A stretch of DNA of 64,000 nt from Planococcus citri. Taxonomy: Eukaryota > Arthropoda > Insecta > Hemiptera > Pseudococcidae. Shown piece by piece: positions 23,025 through 35,882 of this stretch. Positions within the stretch are counted from its first letter, which is position 1. Each line of letters starts with the position of its first letter. The position numbers and the translations under genes were made by a program. The stretch is from the NCBI RefSeq assembly GCF_950023065.1, contig NC_088679.1:2294001-2358000 (forward strand), written 5' to 3'. The notes under the pieces are model-generated. The model was not told the origin of the DNA. It worked only from the letters and a program-made list of their open reading frames with translations, and did no database searches.

Positions 23025-23960
23025 AAAGAAAGTATCCCAACTGCATCAAAAAAATTTTTGAACCTGACAAAGGAGAATCGAAAGAGGATGCCAAAATATA
23101 CTAACTTCCAAAATCTCAGGTGCTGGAATTCATTTCTCGATTTTTGACTAATTTTTGAAAATTCCAATTTGAGCCAAAATTAGAAAAAAATCAAAATTTT
23201 AGCAAATCGATGCATGTAGAAAACTGAAATTTAGTTCATACCCTATTTTTGACCTCCCGAGTCGATTTGTGAGGGTTTCGAACCGTTCTGCAGCCTCTAG
23301 CGGATTTTCGGTTTCTCCAGTTTTTGAAAAAACGCTGTAAACATATTGAAAATGAAATTCATCACCTTTGCAATATTTTCGATTGATTTGGACACGTATT
23401 ATATGAATCTTTTTGTGCCTATGTTTAAATTCAAAATCAACTCCAGTGATTATTTCTTTGAAAAATGAAAAAAATTATCGTTGGAGAATCCGAAAATTTG
23501 CTAGAGGGTCCAGAACGGTTGGAATCGTTATCGACTCTTCAGATCGAAAATAACGTTCTAACTCGAACCAAATTTCAGCTTCGATTATTTTTTTTCACAA
23601 AAATAATCACTGAAAAAAAATTTTGAATTTGAACCGATCAACACAAAAGATTTTGATGATAATGGTGGTGAATTCGATTTTAAAGATGGTGAATTTCATT
23701 TTGACCCTATTTAGAACGTATTTTTCAAAAACTGGAGAACCCAAAAATCCGCTGGAAGCTCCGGAATCATTTCAGTTTTCTAGTTCAATTTGATGAAATT
23801 TTGATTTTTTTAAATCTTGGCCCAAACTCAAATTTTCAAAAACTCGCCAAAAATCTGAAAATGTATTTCAGCATTTGAAATTTTGTTTTGTGGTACATTT
23901 TGAGATATTCTTTTAATTCCCTTTTGTCCGGTTCCAAAATTGTTTCAGAAATTTTCATAA
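23025..23960. mobile_element. Fold-back family, second subfamily, copy F1
   Basis: The left arm begins near GAAAGTATCCCAACTGCATCAAAAA and proceeds through AAATCTCAGGTGCTGGAATTC. The right arm (about 23750-23960) carries the same blocks inverted, ending CTTTTGTCCGGTTCC. The start phrase recurs at about 41938 and 44999, defining a subfamily with different termini from GTCCGGCATATG copies. The interior has GCAGCCTCTAGCGG and GGAAGCTCCGG units. Confidence 0.5.
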
Positions 23961-26590
23961 ACTTTGGTTATACTTACCTAGGTACCTACATATAATTTGC
24001 TCAAATTTAGCAAAATACTACATCAACTTTCAAACCAGTGCTTGTGTCAATTAAACTCTATTTTCAACTAATTCTGAAGCAATTCTCGTAAACTTCTGCT
24101 CATTTTGTCAGAATTAATGTAATTTTTGGAAAATTTCATTTCATGTTTATGATTTTCGATTAATTTTTCAAACAATTTTTGCAAAGTATCACACAATTAT
24201 TGTCATTTTTTCAACGATTTTATTGTACCTATAACTGTTGATGATTTTAAATTTTTACGTCAATTCTGGGGCTATTTCAATACTTTTAATACTGCAAAAT
24301 CGACTTAAATTTTATTTCAAAAATCATTATAAGTAAGTGTGATCGACCCTATTTTTTCATTAAGTGATCAATTTTACATGGGATCTTCCAAGTTAAGATT
24401 CTGCCATACTATAGCACCATCTTCGAGTTTGGAAAAATTCGCCTGAGATCCAAGAATGTAGGTATAGGTAGCATTCGCATCTAAAATAGTTACGAGGGTT
24501 TCATTGCAGGTTCTTGAGATCTTAATTGGTCGAACAGAGTTCTCATTTTAGAAAGTTATACATACATTTTACTAAGTATTTTAAAATGTGCATCATCCGG
24601 TACAAGCATAGCAGATGACGACCAAGAGAGTAACAAATTTTGAAAAATTGTGAATTATTTCCAAACTAGAAGCCATTGTTTCTCATTATTGAAGAAAACT
24701 ACATGGTATTTTGACTTCTGCAACTCGAGTTCAAGTCTGAAAATACATATACCTATCGACTATCTCAGAAATAAGGCACAGGTAGCCACCATTTTTGCTT
24801 TCTTCCATAGTTCTTTCAAGGAACCATGCTGATTAGAAAACCTCAGATCTTCTCGATTTACATAGGTACCTATACTTATACTTAATTGGTAGATATAGGA
24901 ATCGCTTAAGTTGACATCATCCTTACAATACCTTTCTAATAGTGAAAACTTGATACCCAGTTGCTGTAGGTACTAGGTACATTCATTATGAGGCACCAAT
25001 ACATCAATTTACAAATAACCTCCTTACAAAATAAACGTATTAGGAATTCAATAATAATATGTACAACATACCTTAGTATCCATTGTGTAACACGAATCCA
25101 AACTATCGTTTTGACGCCGCTTTCAGCAAGATACAACACACTATTTTCAGTAAAATGAGTCACCAACAACGAAGCAGATAATGACTAGATAATGTTTACG
25201 AATCGAAATATCACACGTTGAATTAACCAACAAGATAAGTACGGATTCAATTCGAAAAATAATAAAATTTCCAAATAAATAATCAACACAACTGATGATC
25301 TTTTTGACCAGAAAACGAAATCGTGTAGAAGAAACGCGAAAAAATTTACGATTTATCGTCACGTGCTCGACAAAATAAGGGTTCGACTTCGACACAAAAG
25401 CACCACAACACGAACGCTTATAGCGGCGACTAACGAACAATGTGAATGGAATGTACTCGGAAATATTTTACGAACGAGGAACGAGAGATAACTTGCTTAG
25501 AATGGTCGCACGGTTAACGTGAAATGCGGAATTACTCGTAAATGCGCATGCTCGCTGGAAAGGGTAGCAAATACTACGTCTATAAAGAAAATCACGTTCT
25601 TATCTTTTAAAATTATTTTCAAGTTGTTGAACTATGAAAAAGTGCATATCCTAAAGTGACTTTCAAGGGGTGACTAAACTTGGCGTTTAGACCCTATTCT
25701 CGCAATAATATCGTACTGTATCATTGACCGAACAGCGCGTAGAGAAATATGCAAGTTGAATTTGAATATGAATTATGAATACCTACGTTTGACTTGACCA
25801 TTGGGAAAAAAATTACGATGACAGACGAGTGTTTGATCAACTGAGGGTACTTTATCAAATTTCTTGGGAAAAAAAACACGAGTTTTTCAGGGCATATACT
25901 AAATTAAGCTTGTTTTGAAGCTGCCCGCAAATTCAATACCTAAAAAAAAATCAACCCACGTTATTCTCGTAATTCTTAAACTTTTACCACCTCCACCCAC
26001 CTCCATCCATCTTTTCGGCGTCTTGTCAAGGACTCACGATTTGAAAAGGCTACGAATGTCTTTTTAAAGATAAGCCACATTAATAAATCAGTTTTTTTTA
26101 ATAAACATTTTTTATTGAAATTGCTCCTTAAAAGCATAAAAATTGGAAGGAGTTTTTGGAAATTGATTTCTGAAAATCCATCACTGCTGTGAATTCCAGT
26201 TGAGCAAATCAGAATTGTTTTCTAAATTGAGCAATTGAGCACCTATTGATTTCAAAATTTGGAATAAAAATGATGAAATTGATAGTTGTCTTTCTTATGG
26301 GAAAAATTATTGCTTCCCACACAAAATCGACCTCTTGAAGCCACATTCTGCCATTTTCAACCAATCTGAAGCTTTCAACGAGATTTCGATAGCCTTATAA
26401 TTATTTCAAAATTTCTCTTAAAAGGCAACAGCGATAGCACAGCTGAAATTTGGCGGAGAATTCGAAAGTCCCACTTGAAAATCGCATGCTGAAGTGGATT
26501 CGAACAATTTTATTTTAAAAAGAGGAGTCTAAAACGAAAAGTTTGAACAAAAATTTTGAAATTTAGAAAAATTTTGAAACAATTGTGGTT
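23961..26590. other. Mixed AT-rich sequence with a CpG-containing patch at 25080-25570
   Basis: 23961-24600 is AT-rich with no structure. 25080-25570 is richer in CpG and unique. Read on the minus strand it contains CACAATGG (ATG at 25083-25081), then ATG GAT ACT AAG immediately followed by GTATGT, which could be a first coding exon of a leftward gene. No downstream exon was found. The minus-strand ORF at 25147-25440 matches no family. Confidence 0.25.
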
Positions 26591-26599
26591 GGTGCCTAA

Positions 26600-27870
26600 A
26601 ATTAGAAGCATTAAATTATTTGGGTTCAATTTACAGAATTTCTCAAAAAATGACTTTTCTGTCCTTATTATTTTTTTTTTTGACAAGTATCAACACGTTT
26701 TAATGAAATTTTATGCAATTTAGCATGAATTTTCTCAAAGTTTCACAAGTTTATAGTTATTTTCAACAATTCCACAAATTTTCAATATTTTAAATTTTAA
26801 TGCTTCTTAAATGTTTCATGCTATTTTACTATAGTTTTAACTAACAACGTATATTCAAGAAATTTTATGCAAATTTTGACGATTTAAACAATTTATTTTA
26901 CATATTATAGGTAGGTAAATTTTTTCAAAATATCCCCAGCTTTTGGTACTTTTTAATGATTCGAAATTTTCAAGTGTTTTTGTTTCATTTTTATGTTTTA
27001 ACAAATTTTTAATGCAATTTTCAATAAATTTCATCAAAGTTGCTTTGAATTTCATTATTTTCTGGTAATTTATTCAGCATTTTTAATGCTCTTTAAGCAC
27101 TTTTGGGCCATTTTAACATGTTTCATTCAGTTTTTGTGAATTTTGTCAAAATTTTTATTCAATTTCATAGATTTCTGATGGCTTTTAAATTGATGTAAAT
27201 ATTTTTGAAAATGTGCTTACGTCATTTGAACTTGCTTTGACAACTTTATATGTAATTTTATGCGAATTTTAATAAAAATTTGTCAGAATTTCGCGATTTT
27301 TAGTGATTGGAATAATATGTATTATTGCATACACTTGAGTCTTAAAACCATTTTTCATGCATTTTTCTTTGGGTTTCAAAAAACATTATTGGAATTTCAG
27401 CAGGTTTTGGTGGTTTCAGTGATTTAAACACTTTAAAAAATTGATTTTCATGGTAAACTTTTTCGAAATTGTTTCAGTTTTTCTGCAATATTTTTAATAA
27501 ATTTAATGTAAGTAGGTACCTACTTATCTCAAATATTTTCACGTAATTTTTTCCATATTTTAATGACTTTTGTTCTGAAATTTCGTCAGTTTTTGATGAT
27601 TTTTAATGATTTCAATGCTTTTGGAATATTTTTCATGTTTTAATACCTACCTATGTAGGTACCTAACTGTTTAATGCAATTTTCATTAATTTTGTAAAAC
27701 TTTTCTTATATTGATTTTTTTTAAATTTTCAATCGCTTGAATACGTTTGTATGTATTTTTATGAAGTATTGATCTCGTTTTATGCAATTTTTGCCAATTT
27801 TCAACAATTTTGATGAAATTTCATCAAGTTTTGCCAAATTTATTTGGAATTTTATTAGTTGTTTGTATCT
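26600..27870. repeat. Degenerate AT-rich repeat tract (ATTTT-GATG-AATTTT type)
   Basis: Many imperfect repeats of phrases such as CAATTTTNATNAATTTNNTCAAA and TGATTTNAATGNTTTT, spaced at about 35-45 bases with no exact period. There is no coding signal. Probably a very old, eroded tandem array. Confidence 0.45.
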
Positions 27871-27959
27871 TTATGACCAGTGTTGCCCTCAACAAAGGGC
27901 AAGTGGGCCAATATTTTTGAAATTGAAATGAAATATTTCATTTCGTAAGTACATACATA

Positions 27960-28500
27960 TTTGAAGAAAGTACGCAGATCGTATTTTTAGAAAGAAAATG
28001 CAAACTTCATTTTAAAAAGAAAACTGCACAACCTTGATTTTTGAAGAATAAAAACGAAAACCATCTTCATGTTTTTAGGTTAAAATGGAAACTTCGTAGA
28101 AGAAAAGCTATTAAACAACTTTTTGTGCTTGTGAAAAAAAGTCCATAGCTATACTTACCTAGTGAAAAACATATCTACTCTCTGAAAAGAACTTCTCTAT
28201 ACTTGGAGAAAAAAAACTTTCTCTCCAAAAATTGTTTTTCTCGAAACAAAAAATTTTGTTCTTGAACGAAACTTTCAAAAATGAAGTTTTTATTTTTGAA
28301 GTTGACTTCTTATTTGAGAAAACTCATTTTTAGAAGCTTATTTGGAAGAAAATTATCTAAAATAAACTTTTTTTTTGAAATGAAACCATCAATTTTGTTT
28401 TTTTGGGAATTTTTTTACAGAAGAAAACTTGCGGAGAAATTTTGTTTTGTGAACAACACATTTTCGATCATAATTTTGGGGGAAAATGCATACTTGTTTT
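27960..28500. repeat. Degenerate GAAAACTTCATTTTTGAA-type tract
   Basis: Repeated imperfect units of GAAAACTTCATTTTT. A similar tract occurs inverted at about 62990-63170. The ORF at 28281-28502 is a read-through of the tract. Confidence 0.4.
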
Positions 28501-28950
28501 AGTTGTGGGGGTGGGGGGGAGTGAACAATTTTCATGAGACCTTCATTTTTTGCTCTGGGTCTACATGGGCTAATAACGGTACTTTTGCGATGATTTTATC
28601 GGTTTTAAGAGTTTTTTTGTGTCGTTTTTTAGATTTTTAAACGATGTTTTACGCTATTTTCACAGAACTTTCACAAATTTTGCTAAAATTTCAATGATTT
28701 TTTTTTTGTAGTTTTAGCAGCACATGGGTACCTACTCACCTGTTCAGCTATTTTTCATCAAAATATTCCGCGCGAATCGGAATGAAAAATTGGCAACAAA
28801 AAGGGGGGAAATGAGAAATTTGCTGACGCTGCTCTAAAAAAATTCCTAAAAAACATCACTGACCCAAAATTTAAAAAAAAACAATGAAATGTTACAAAAA
28901 ACACTTTCTTCAGGACCTGGAAGCTGAAGAATACCAAGCTATAAAAATCC

Positions 28951-30978
28951 TGGTCCGGCATATGACAATAGGAGTAATTGCAGCCACCCCCCCCGCCGAT
29001 CCTCCGGGACAACTTTTTTCTTAAAGAAGACATCCTAAAGAACATTTTAAAGCAAATTTGCCAAAAAAAAGTTGGCCTTACTTACTAAATGGCGGCCATT
29101 TTGATTGACAGGTCAGCCGAAATTGCAGATTTTGCGTTTTAACATAGGACTTGCACGAACTTTTTCAAACTTTACAAAGGTAGATCGAAAGATCATGCAA
29201 ACATTCAACACCTGTCAAAATTTCAAGTACTAAAGTGCGTTTTTCGTTTTTTTGGTGAATTTTTGAAAATCAAATTTAGGCCAAAAATGAGGGAAAAAAT
29301 CAAAATTTTACCAAATTGACCAAGAAAGCTGAAATTTGGGATATACCCTATTTTCGACTTTCCAAATCGATTGGAAACGCTTTCAACCCGTTTTGAGCAG
29401 TTCTGGAGCCTCCACCAGATTTTTGAAACTCGAAATTCCCACAAAATTTCATCAAATTGGAGTTGGAAAGCTAAAATTTATTCTAAAAACTAATTTCAAT
29501 ATGCTACGAAGTTGACTGCAGGTGAATTTCCAGTGGTTTTGGAGCCTCCAGCGACTTTTTGAAAACTCCGGAAGCCTCCAGCAGATTTTTGAAACTTTTC
29601 ATTTTTACAAAATTTCATCAAATGGCTGAAATTTACTCTACACTCCAATTTTAACACCCTCTGAAGACGATTTCAGGTGGGGTCAAGTCATTTTAGGGCC
29701 TCAAGCGACTTTTTTGAAAATTACTGGAGCCTCCAGTAGATTTTTAAAACTTGAAATTTTTCCAAAATTTCATCAAACGGAGATGGAAAGCCGATATTTA
29801 CTTCGCACAGGTGGTTTCAAATAGTTTTGAAGCTTTTAGCTACTTTTTAAGTTTCAATTTTCCAAAAAACGCCATACAACCTTTCAAAAAGTCCCTGGAG
29901 GCTCCAAAACGACTTGAAATCCACCAGCAGTCAACTTCGTAGCGTATTAAAATTAGTTTGTAGAATGAATTTCGGCTCTCCATCTCCATTTGATGAGATT
30001 TTGTGAGATTTCAAGTTTCAAAAATCTGATGGAGGCCCCAGTAATTTTCAAAAAGTCGCTGGTGGCTCCAAAACGATTTGAAATCCACCAGCAGTCAACT
30101 TCGTAGCACATTGAAATTAGTTTTCAGATTAAATTTCAGCTTCCCAACTCCATTTCATAAAATGTTGTGGGGATTTCAAGTTTCAAAAATCTGGTAATTT
30201 TCAAAAAGTCGCTGGAGGCTCCGAAATGACTTAAACCCACCGGAAGTCGTCTTCAGGGGGTGTCAATCTTGCAGTGTGGGGAGTAAATTTCGACTTTACA
30301 TCTTAGTTTGATGAAATTTTGGGGAAATTTCAAGTTTCAAAAATCTACCGGGGGCTCCAGTAATTTTCAAAAAAGTCGCTGTAGGCTCCAAAACGACTGG
30401 CAATTCACCTGCAGTACTTCGTAGCGTATTGAAATTATTTTTTAGAATAAATTTTAGCTTTACAAGTCTAATTTGATGGAATTTTGTGGGAATTTCGAGT
30501 TTCAAAAATCGGCTGGAGGCTCCGGAACTGCTCAAAACTGGTTGAAACCGTTTCCAATCGATTTGCCATGTCGGAAATAGGGTATATCCCAAATTTCAGC
30601 TTTCTTGGTCAATTTGGTAAAATTTTGATTTTTTCCCTCATTTTTGGCCTAAATTTGATTTTCAAAAATTCACCAAAAAACGAAAAACGCACTTTAGCAC
30701 TTGAAATTTTGACAGGTGATAAATCTTTGCATGATCTTTCGACTTACCTTTGTAAAGTTTGAAAAATTTCGTGCAAGTCTTACGTTGAAACGCAAAATCT
30801 GCGATTTCGGCTAACCTGTCAATCAAAATGGCCGCCATTTTGTAAGTAAGACCAACTTTTTTTTTTGGCAAGTTTTCTTTAAAATACTCCTTAGGATGTC
30901 CCCTTTAAGAAAAAAAGTTGTCCCGGAGGATCGGCGGGGGGGGGGGGGTGCAATTACTCCTTGTTATATGCCGGACCA
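28951..30978. mobile_element. Fold-back element, copy C (complete)
   Basis: The best-preserved copy, about 2.0 kb. Both ends read inward GTCCGGCATAT(G/A)ACA, then GGAGTAATTGCA, oligo-C, CGATCCTCCGGGACAACTTT, CTTAAAG, AAATGGCGGCCATTTTGATT, GACTTGCACGAA and onward. The arms stay alignable from 28953 to about 29533 and from 30976 back to about 30388, roughly 580-590 bp each and about 90% or more identical by eye. The remaining central 850 bp consists of CTGGAG(G/C)CTCCAG-type monomers that are themselves inverted. The immediate flanks are TG and CA rather than the TA seen at other copies. No transposase ORF is present, so it must be moved in trans if at all. ORFs inside are repeat readings. Confidence 0.88.
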
Positions 30979-31004
30979 TTATCATTGATCACCGTGAAAT
31001 ATAA

Positions 31005-32231
31005 ATGGGTAATTCTCAGAAAAAGGTAAAAATCGTGTACATGGCAAATTTCTCAAAGGTTTTAGCATGAATTTTTTTTTTTTTTTTGGTCCGTTCAAGG
31101 ATCATCCCCCACACGTTTCACATGTGGTATTGAAATTTTTAGCCCCTCCTTTCATTGGTGTACATTCGATTTTATACCTCAAATGTCCTTCGACTTGGCT
31201 GTCACACACCATGTTTTTGAAAATGAATGTTATAAAGTGTCATGAACTTCATTTTTTTTTGGAAAAATTGACACATTCTCATTATCTTAGAACACGAAGG
31301 TCCATTATTGTGCAAATGGCAATTGCAATAAGTCCATAGGAAGCTGACATTTCACATTTGAAAACTGTCACACACTTTTTGCGCAAATTTTAGAGCAATT
31401 TTCAATTATTTTTGGTAGCTTCCCAATCCAATATTTTTTTCTGGTGAGTGGCTGCACTGGTTCACTGTCTTCATAAAAATGTTACCCCGCAATGTTATTC
31501 TCATAACCTACGCAATGGCTCGTTCTGATCGTACTTGTCTCTGAAAATATGATATTTCGCAAAATTGGTGTCCTTCGGCTTGCCTTTTTATTTACCCTGA
31601 TAAACCCGCCAAAAACGATAATTGAGAAAGGGAAGTTATTCTACATGATAAGTACACATTTATTACGTGTTAAAAATCGAATAATGTCCAGTAGGTAAGG
31701 CTAGAAACGAAAAAACGTTGAGATTGTCCTTCGACTTGGCCAAATTTCAGACAGCTGTACTTTTATCGCGCTAGTCGACATATTACACGATAATACAAGC
31801 AAAATTTGACATTTTCTCCCTCCCCACACCTCACCTCTACCCCTACCAAAAAAATAAGTCCAGATTCGAACTTTGCGGCCTGAAAAACATAAATCGACAT
31901 ATTACACGATAATATAAGCAACATTTGACATTTTCCCCCTCCCCACGCCTCACCCTCCATCTCTACATTAAAAAATAACTCCAGATTCGAATTCTACGAC
32001 CTCGAAAACATATCAATCGACATATTACACATCGATGAGGGTCGAATCCTAATTATCGCTGTTTTAGGGGGGCCGGGGTCCACAGTGGGGGGATTGAATT
32101 GAGGCCAACACTAGAACAGGGATCTGGGACACCTATACAAATGATTCCCACTTGAAATTTTCCAAAAAAATGATTTTTATTTTTCAAAATTATGCACATC
32201 AAAATTGACCTTTTTTCTGAGAATTACCCAT
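31005..32231. mobile_element. TIR element of about 1.2 kb beside fold-back copy C
   Basis: The ends ATGGGTAATTCTCAGAAAAA (left, near 31005) and TTTTTTCTGAGAATTACCCAT (right, ending 32231) are inverted matches of about 20 bases. Inside, TCCTTCGACTTGGC occurs twice (about 31187 and 31728) and a 119-123-bp tandem repeat lies at 31775-32035. No target duplication could be confirmed. No transposase was seen. Confidence 0.6.
31775..32035. repeat. Tandem repeat of about 120 bp, two units plus a partial third
   Basis: Unit starts at TCGACATATTACAC fall at 31775, 31894 and 32017 (spacing 119 and 123). Each full unit ends with a CTCCCTCCCCAC-type C-rich block and AGTCCAGATTCGAA. The ORF at 31763-31960 is a reading of this repeat. 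Confidence 0.8.
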
Positions 32232-34400
32232 ATGCATATTTATTAGCGATTCTTACGAAATTATCAATCACCTACCAATGTATAGATTCAATTCGCAAAT
32301 GCTGGACCACGTAATTACCTTCTGATTCAGCCTTAAAAAAGTAATTAAAATAATTTGATATCCGAGTCGAGTCTAGATTTGATCAATTTTCGTCTTCGTC
32401 GCAAGTATAATTAAGTAAGAATTTCGCCAACGTTAATTATTTTTTATTCGATTACTCGCTCGGCGAATTATGTCACGCGAGAACGAAGCTAGCGAGCCAG
32501 CATTTTCCTTAAAGATGAATTGTTACAGCGGTTTGTTGCTTGCGTTCTAGCCCTGCCTTTCTCGCCCCATCTTTGGTGTATTTAGTAATTAATCATAGCA
32601 TCTGGAACTGCGTTAAATTTTCCTTGCGCAGGAAATTACTTTTCTTCATAATTCATCAAAACTAAAGGTTATATATACTCGTACTAGCAATGTGGTTCAA
32701 TGTAATTCGCGTGTACCGCGGTAGGTGTATAGGCTACTTTTGACTCCCTTATAAACAAACGCACACTATACGTATATACTGACGTGTTTTTCTCGATATC
32801 GTAGAATAATAATTATACAATATCCAAGGTTAATTAAAATAAATTCTGAAAGAACTACGAACACAAAAAAAACGCAATTATTTCATTTGTGAAATTTCAC
32901 TTATAAAATCGTTCTGTTTTTAACTTCAACATCGTTATAAATTTTCCTCGTGATTACTTCTGTTTTTAGAAGATGGCACCACTCGCCACAATTTCCTCGA
33001 TTGTTTTGCTACATCGGTTTGTTTCATATATTATTTTCTTTATTTATGTAAACCATGTTTTAGTATTTATATAGGTCAAAATGCTTGTATTCGATGTTCA
33101 AAATTAAATATCACGATAGCGCGGTTTAGATATTAGGTTTACCGAAAACGGTTGCAAAATATACGAGTAGGGTTCGGGCACAGGTATAAAATTAAAATGC
33201 GATCATTACCGACCTTTGTTCCCAATTTCAAATCAATTTACAAAATAATTAATTATCGGTGTGCTCTCAATAACGTTGCCCGACATTTTCAGTATTCGAA
33301 TGCATAAATTATCCTACCTACTACCTACCTATACCTATCTGAAAATTTAAATTGCAGCGACGTTATTTCCATGTACCTATAGTTTGATTCCGAACACAAG
33401 CTATAAATTTTCTCATCCGTAGGTATTTCATAAATTATGTACTTTTTTTTTGACCTGGCGAATTATTTGAAGAGATGAATGAATTGGATATTTACTCGAT
33501 CGTTTGAATTTCGATTTCACGTTTACGTGCAATTTTCTTTTGTCTTAAAGCTATTCAAACTAAAAAAAAAAAAAAAAAAAACTATTTTAGGCTCTTACAT
33601 TGAAATAAAAAAATAAAAACAATATAGTCAGGTATACTTTGGCTTTGAAAAATTTGAACATGTTGATAAAATTTAAATCTGAATTCGGTATTACATATCA
33701 AATAGTAGAGTAAGTCGTACAACTAAGGAGCCTTTTTGTTTTTTGGCTTTAATGGGTGAAAAAAATTATCGAAATTTTTTTTCAAATAAAATTTTCAAAA
33801 GGCTTAAGACTACAGTTTTTTTGGTAATTTTTTTTTCATGTTGAAAATACACAGAGCAATAAAAAAATATATAAAAAAGTTGCACTTCTCCTCAAATAAC
33901 AAGTACCCAATCTTAATACGTAAAAAAAATCACACCAAATTCGCTCGCGATAAAATTTTTCACGAATTTTATTCGAAAATTGTCTACATCATTGAACTAT
34001 TCGGTATGCAAAATATCTAAAATGGACGCAATCACGTAAAAAATCATAAAAATAGATATAGTAGGTAGGTAAGTACACGACAAATTATATAAGTTGATCT
34101 AACCAAATTATAAAGATACACAAGTACAATACAGGTAACTAGAAATTAAATTCAGAACAATAGTATAACAACAACAACAACTAAAGAATATACTTAATGA
34201 AATATGAAACTGAAAAAAAAAATGAGAATTATTACAAAAAGGGCAGGAAGAAAGGGGAAAATGTCACTACCGATTAACGTTACAATTTAATTTCTTTTTA
34301 CATCACAGATTTATTTAATTTTTATCAACGATAGGCGTGTTCAACGTGGTGGAAAATTATTAGTTTAACTTTTTCAATCAATTTTATCTACTAGGTCAGG
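32232..34400. other. Unique AT-rich sequence, no gene recognised
   Basis: No repeat family or coding signal was found. Contains an A18 run near 33561 and several TACCTACCTA-type short repeats (33315-33340). The small ORF at 33838-34020 is Lys/Ile-rich with no family resemblance. Confidence 0.4.
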
Positions 34401-34409
34401 AAATTTATA

Positions 34410-34723
34410 CAGGGTGTCCTGTCACAGATGACGTCCCTTCCACGAGTAACGTAGGCAATTCTTTTCAAGTTCATGTGTTGATGTTTGCCCAGTCTCAGAA
34501 TTTTTTTTACATTTTTTTATACTGTTGAAAAAGTCAGAATACACTCAAGTTTTCTTTTAAATTACCCACAATAAATTATTAAAAATTTTTTGGGAATTGT
34601 CAAAAAAATCTTCATGACCTCTTCAACTCTGAGACTAGGCAAACATCCATACATAAATTCAGAATGGGTTGCCTATGTTACTCGTAATGGTGAACAGACT
34701 TTATTGTTTTGTGGAACACCCTG
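34410..34723. mobile_element. 314-bp hairpin MITE with TA duplication
   Basis: The left end CAGGGTGTCCTG and right end GTGGAACACCCTG are inverted, with TA on both sides (34408-34409, 34724-34725). Subterminal sequence also pairs: ACGAGTAACGTAGGCAA with TTGCCTATGTTACTCGT, and GATGTTTGCCCAGTCTCAGA with TCTGAGACTAGGCAAACATC. A loop of about 100 bp separates the arms. The ORF at 34590-34790 reads through the right arm and is not a gene. Confidence 0.85.
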
Positions 34724-34729
34724 TACTGT

Positions 34730-35882
34730 ACCATTTGGTAGGTTTTTTTTTAAATTTCCCCCCATCTTGTTAAACACGCCTAAATGGTAAGTATGTTTCT
34801 CAAGAATTTACAATATATTATAATTTTTATTCATAATTATGTAATAAGTACATAAGTAAAGAAGCGAAGTATAATATGGTAACCCCATGTTATGGTAAGA
34901 TGTGATGAAATTGCTCAGGTGCCAGAAACCCTGGTAAAATAAACTAGGTAGTATTTTGCAGAGGATGCATTTAGAGTGTAATAAATTTTCATTTTATCAC
35001 ACAGATGAACAGCTTAAGTATTAACTATAAGATGATATTTACTATAGGTAACAAAAATTAATAACGATGAAGTACATAAGTAACTAGGCAGGTGTTTGTA
35101 CATTTTGATGATGATTCTGTACAAGCTTTGATTGTGTAGAGAGCTCTGTATGAGTTTATATAGCATATAGAAATGTTTAAATTACAGTTCACATATTGAA
35201 AAGTGTTCAAAATAATCGAGTGCTGATTAAAAATATTTGCAGTATTATTACTTTTTTTCAAGTGCACTTCTTAAAAATAATTTAAGTAATTCTAGAAATG
35301 AGAAAGGTGAAATTATAGAAAGACTGAAAAATTAAAAATATTTACAAAATGTTTGGTGAATCAGAAAATGAATTTGTAGACCCTACCTAAATAATAATTC
35401 ACTGAATAAAAATGATCAAAAACAGAAGTTAGAATCCATAGGGAATCGGTATCAAATCAGATCCGGACATTTCATGAATCCAAATCGACCTGACCTGATC
35501 TAATCAGACTTGACGAGATCAAAGTTTTAGTCAGATTAACTAGATCTGTTTAAACTTGAATTCGATTCAATAGGAGATAATGTGATTGGATCTTTCTAAC
35601 AATCGAAGACCTAACTTCTGTTCTTTAATAAGTAATTGATCCTACTTCAAAATTTGAATTAATAGTTCACTTCCTCTATACACACCTACCTAATATACGA
35701 GTAGGTATAAAGATACCTATACCTAATAATTATACATAGGTAAGTATACAGCATATAAACCCTGCAGAAAAATCCTATAAAACCTTAACAGCATCCTTCT
35801 CCCATCCACAGGAGCGATGAAACCCTTATCAAACCGTAGTTTCCCTATCGATTTCGATCAATTCGCCAGAATTTAGCCTCTG
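34730..35882. other. Downstream flank and probable 3' UTR of the CUB/LDLa gene (minus strand)
   Basis: This lies immediately 3' of the stop codon at 35885-35883 in gene orientation. On the minus strand the nearest poly(A)-signal-like words are ATTAAA near 35628-35623 and AATAAA near 34833. No choice between them is possible from sequence. 35440-35560 contains GATCTGATC-like words related to the 36601-36903 element. Confidence 0.35.
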
